Translations under genes and position numbers: made by a program
Shown here: piece by piece, positions 61,601 to 64,000 of the stretch
Layout of the letters: the number at the start of each line of letters is the position of its first letter
Numbering within the stretch: the first letter of the stretch is position 1
DNA from: Alviniconcha marisindica
Lineage: Eukaryota > Mollusca > Gastropoda > Provannidae
NCBI GenBank assembly: GCA_018857735.1
Contig: JABMCL010003147.1
Location: 330,001-394,000, forward strand
Length of the DNA: 64,000 bases
Reading direction: 5' to 3'
Notes under the pieces: model-generated
What the model was told of the DNA's origin: nothing
Database searches by the model: none
What the model saw: the letters and a program-made list of their open reading frames with translations, nothing else

Positions 61601-63492
61601 CTAGAAAACAGTCAAAACAAATTGTAGTTGAAAAAACAAAACAATGTTAGGTAGACAGATAGACAGTCATTTCGTTATCTACCCTCCATCAAAAGAAAAT
61701 TCAACTGAACATTCTGTCCCACAGGCAATCAACAGATGCCAAATTAGAGATGTTTGTGTTCTCATCTGATCTGTAACACTAACAACCAACTCTACTCTAC
61801 TCTACAATTACACACACAAGCACACACCCATATAGTAACACTGAGCAGATTTCATTTGCATGGATCATTCAAATGCACTTGCATCCCTGAGCAGGTATGC
61901 TGTAACATCCCCTAACTAGAATATCCATGATTCTACTTATCAGTTATTTAAATCTTGCTGAAGTGAAAACTTGCACCCAGTGGTCCCCAGTAACATATAG
62001 ATCTAGATCTAGTAAGAGGTTGTTGTGTTTTTTTTTGGGGGGGGGGGGGGGGGGGGGGGAGGAAAGGAAGTGTGAAAGGGGACAAGGAGAACAGGGGTTA
62101 GAGGGAGTGTGAAGAGCCTCAAGAAGGGCTACTGAAGGCAAGTTGACAAACTGTATTGTTGATCACTGATGTGATGTAACTACTACTGTACTAGTACCAC
62201 TATCCTGTCTAAAGATAAATTTGTCTCACAACACAATTATTTTTGTAATCTGTATTCTGTGCTTTATCTAGCCTACTATTTCTATGTTTAATACTATATC
62301 TGTGGACATGTATTCAAGTTTCAAGTCAGTGTACCTGTGCAATGCAGCAGAGACAGTTCTGCGGTGACCAGGGTCCGACTTCTGGGTCATCAATGGTACC
62401 CGCTGGGGCACCTTTGGTTTCAGGCGAAGAAAATCCTCCGGCAAAGTCCCCAGCATGGGAGGGTTCCAGTTCCGGTACGGAGGCAGCTTGCTTGGGCTCC
62501 CCCCACTGCCAGAACTCTGCCTGTGGTGGTGGGAAAAGTTCCGCTTGTTGTCAGCGCCGCCAAATGACTTTGACCTCGCCGGCAAAGGAGCTGTGCCCCA
62601 CGACACCTTCCGCTGGTACTGGGGCTTGTGGGTGAGAGGGGAATCCTCCACCTCCTGAATGACGTGCGTACGGTGCCGACTGGAAGTCTTCAGGGCGCTG
62701 CGCTTCGACTGGGAGCTCCCTGTGTCACCCCACATCCGCCTGCTGGGGGAGTCTGCAAAGTCAGTCGCATGACGAGGGGACGTCGCTGTGGCCGACTCCC
62801 AAGAGGGAAGAGGCGTTTTGGCCTCTGTGTTGGACAGAGCCAGCTCATCGACCGCCAGGTCCAACAGATTGGCAGTGGGTGGGGACTGGTGCTGGTGGGG
62901 GTGGTGCCTGGGGCTTCCGCGACGTTGTGACAAAGGGGGTGATGACCGGTTGCCATGGTGATGCCCATGGTGGCGGTGGTGGGTGGTCATGACATGAGGC
63001 GACTTGATGGCTTCCGTGTAGGAGGGAGGGGACTCTTCCATTGAGGAGTCTTGCTTCGAGGGTCTGGAGCTTGGTGACTGAAAATCAGCACACCAAGATT
63101 ACAAAATGAAGCCACATATACCCAGTTTCCTAGCCTGCACGCATTACCATGGTGAACACCAACTTTTGAAATAATTTCGAACATGTTCCTTCTCAGTATT
63201 ACTTCCTTAAACATTGATGCAACCCCTGCACCAACCAGGCCATCAATAAATATAAAACATTAAAAGAGCAAAATAATGCAAAGATGATACAGTAGCAGTA
63301 AAAGAAACAGCTAGAACTCATGGCCATGGTGAAAAAAATGCCAATTTACACTCATCTCCAGGAACAAAATGCACTTAGCAATCACTGAAGTCAAGACCCA
63401 CGTGTGTGCTGGGAGTGGTAATAAAGATGTTGAATGGAGTGTTGTAATTTGCTTTTATATAATTAACAGTGTGTATGGCTGTGTGTGCATAT

Positions 63493-63537
<45 letters not shown>

Positions 63538-64000
63538 CATTTGTGTGTGTTTCAGAATTGATGAGAAAGATACTGAATGAAGTACTGTAGTGTACTTGTT
63601 TACATAATTGGTAGGGTTTAATTGTTCACTTAATTCTGCACACTTTTGTCAACCCTATTGTTTTGTATTAACTCTTATGGAGATTTATGCACTTCCACAT
63701 CATGTTTGATGTAGGCACTTTATAATCATATTCTTTTAGTTTTATATTAGTCATTACTAAAGAAGAGGGCTACTGAAATTCAAAAATATCGAACTGAAAC
63801 CAGTTTGTTTTTATTATCATACTACTGCTCACCTTGTGGCTATGACCATGAGTATTTTCATTCACGGATTCCAGGGCCACATCCCTTTGTACAGACATCA
63901 AAATATGGTCGGGCAGATCATCTTCATCTTCATTATTGTCAATGCTCATCGTCAACAGCTGGTCGATGGTGGCGTCGACAATGCCGTTGTTGGCTCTCAG
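55529..64000 (-). CDS. CUEDC1: CUE domain-containing protein 1-like gene, nine 3' exons (5' end off window)
   Basis: Nine exons join in phase on the minus strand: 64000-63833, 63077-62335, 60190-60067, 59362-59161, 58802-58671, 57736-57620, 57290-57218, 56556-56463 and 55612-55529, giving 578 residues from the edge to TGA at 55531-55529. Recognition rests on blocks shared with CUEDC1: LRANNGIVDATIDQLL (C-terminal part of the CUE domain), YRNWNPPMLGTLPEDFLRL, QYLEDERLALILQNSEF, FLQKLRHMGK and the C-terminal ARKFF...RHLL..SMTNLLDEEE. CUE domains bind ubiquitin, so the product is probably a cytoplasmic ubiquitin-binding adaptor; its partners here are not known. The visible part already exceeds whole human CUEDC1 (386 residues), mainly through a His/Ser/Pro-rich insert in the 743-nt exon. 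The CUE MFP motif and the start codon lie beyond 64000. Confidence 0.92.
55620..56460 (-). other. Last intron of the CUEDC1-like gene
   Basis: AT-rich intron with a (GT)n tract at 56048-56088 and a G-homopolymer at about 56095-56125. No other feature is seen. Confidence 0.6.
56095..56125. repeat. Poly-G/poly-C tract
   Basis: About 30 consecutive G, able to form G-quadruplex structure. Similar tracts lie at 6786-6804, 8572-8590 and 62037-62060. Confidence 0.9.
56463..56556 (-). CDS. CUEDC1: CUEDC1-like exon with the TNLLDEEE block
   Basis: 94 nt from gcggtcag to CCTTCA|GTAAGT. LRESLTPSMTNLLDEEEVEA matches KHQSLGAAASTANLLDDVEG. Confidence 0.88.
57218..57290 (-). CDS. CUEDC1: CUEDC1-like basic exon
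   Basis: 73 nt from tttcag to GACATTT|GTATCC. ASKKQFAALARKFFSRKRKK, then SPRH, corresponds to the vertebrate STRRKLFELARAF region. The donor is not a strong consensus, but it joins exactly to the next exon as RHLLRESL. Confidence 0.8.
57368..57577. mobile_element. TTAA-type MITE (family E), 210 bp
   Basis: Terminal inverted repeats CCCCTTCAATGCC and GGCAGCGAAGGGG, flanked by TTAA at 57364-57367 and 57578-57581. Lies in the intron between the exons at 57620 and 57290. Confidence 0.88.
57620..57736 (-). CDS. CUEDC1: CUEDC1-like exon with the LRHMGK block
   Basis: 117 nt from tcccgcag to GAAAAG|GTTCGT. EEDAEFLQKLRHMGKG matches the vertebrate DALFRDKLKHMGKS block. Confidence 0.92.
57840..57985. 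repeat. CA-rich degenerate repeat
   Basis: Loose mixture of cacacacat and ccatgcacac words in the intron. Confidence 0.6.
58260..58670 (-). repeat. Tandem array of a CUEDC1-like splice donor region (about 6 units)
   Basis: Units of about 67 bp (50-78) read, on plus, aaaccagcaaactgacttac, cctgaatgttgtcttccaag, gttcagatatgtatttgttc. Each carries, on minus, a copy of the CAGG|GTAAG donor of the exon at 58671 with its first intronic bases. Units start near 58321, 58388, 58466, 58516, 58583 and 58652. Confidence 0.88.
58671..58802 (-). CDS. CUEDC1: CUEDC1-like Ala/Gln-rich exon
   Basis: 132 nt, phase 1 at both ends, from ttgggcag to ATCAGG|GTAAGA. Encodes DRQVAADEYASAQELKQQAL, an alanine run and a Pro-rich end. 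Its donor region is copied in the array next door. Confidence 0.85.
59161..59362 (-). CDS. CUEDC1: CUEDC1-like exon with the QYLEDERLALILQN block
   Basis: 202 nt from ctcgcag to GAGAG|GTGAGA. A basic run (RMRENERRRRQ) precedes the conserved helical block DPELSQYLEDERLALILQNS and FLQELRDDETFMKTLER. Confidence 0.93.
60067..60190 (-). CDS. CUEDC1: CUEDC1-like Ser/Arg-rich exon
   Basis: 124 nt from gtttcag to CAAAGG|GTGAGT. Encodes SLSSREEPTEGTGHKRSLSH and RSMSFAAPSSRSSMPQR, likely disordered with several candidate phosphorylation sites. Confidence 0.85.
60215..60290. repeat. LINE-type 3' tail
   Basis: (ATA)n followed by tttgtaaagcgcctaccctg and gctcaaagcgct, a wording typical of invertebrate non-LTR element tails with a trinucleotide end. 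Confidence 0.45.
60484..61228. mobile_element. TTAA-type MITE (family E) with an internal insertion
   Basis: Ends CCCCTTCACTGTCCC and GGCAGCGAGTGGG, flanked by TTAA at 60480-60483 and 61229-61232. Compared with 57368-57577 it holds about 500 extra bases from about 60582, starting tattgggcgattcagcgaag, a sequence also found at 22660. Confidence 0.75.
61240..62330. other. CUEDC1-like intron; nothing recognised
   Basis: AT-rich with A-rich stretches (61500-61640) and a G-homopolymer at 62037-62060. Confidence 0.5.
62335..63077 (-). CDS. CUEDC1: CUEDC1-like long exon (His/Ser-rich insert, NWNPP block)
   Basis: 743 nt from ttttcag to GCACAG|GTACAC. Begins with a proline-rich PPSYTEA motif, then a His-rich segment (MTTHHRHHGHHHG), a Ser/Arg-rich low-complexity region and the conserved YRNWNPPMLGTLPEDFLRL block. 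G+C is much higher than in the neighbouring introns. Confidence 0.92.
63080..63830. other. CUEDC1-like intron
   Basis: AT-rich. An (AT)n microsatellite at 63489-63537 is the only clear structure. Confidence 0.6.
63833..64000 (-). CDS. CUEDC1: CUEDC1-like exon with C-terminal half of the CUE domain
   Basis: 56 codons in phase 0 to CACAAG|GTGAGC. CUE helix LRANNGIVDATIDQLL ends in the Leu-Leu motif typical of CUE domains, followed by an acidic stretch (DNNEDEDDLPDHIL). Confidence 0.9.

Overview
The window is animal nuclear DNA: genes are split by canonical GT-AG introns, lie on both strands, and sit in sequence packed with microsatellites, minisatellites and short interspersed elements. Protein similarity and repeat style suggest a mollusc, most likely a marine gastropod; that is inference, as no diagnostic marker is present.

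Layout. (1) 1-737: intron 1 and first coding exon of an unidentified minus-strand gene, next to a small plus-strand ORF (885-1052) in a possible promoter island. (2) About 1.05-27.8 kb: no convincing gene; this is a repeat landscape of (GT)n/(CT)n tracts, SINE-like hairpin elements with target-site duplications, a TTAA-flanked DNA transposon remnant carrying a frameshifted THAP domain (23847-25965), an inverted-repeat-bounded block (6739-8636) and local duplications. (3) 27893-42149, plus strand: a complete 14-exon collagen prolyl 4-hydroxylase alpha subunit gene. Every splice phase joins, giving 533 residues with all catalytic residues present. (4) About 42.15-43.9 kb: the converging 3' ends. 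(5) 43.9-55.5 kb: no gene seen; probably a very long 3' UTR of the next gene plus flank. (6) 55529-64000, minus strand: nine coding exons of a CUEDC1-like gene whose 5' end lies beyond the right edge.

The main finding is that tandem arrays at five places in the two genes are built from exon ends: the exon 3 acceptor, the exon 9 acceptor half and the exon 10 donor half of the hydroxylase gene, and a splice donor and the stop-codon exon of the CUEDC1-like gene. The first keeps an open frame (66-bp units, 22 codons each) and could add residues by alternative splicing; the others carry decoy splice sites. A second finding is a family of very small retroposon-like insertions (31-179 bp), many with 10-13 bp target-site duplications, sharing a small hairpin module whose stem shows compensatory changes.

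The two genes converge tail to tail. One product acts in the ER on procollagen and the other is a cytoplasmic ubiquitin-binding adaptor, so no shared pathway is implied.
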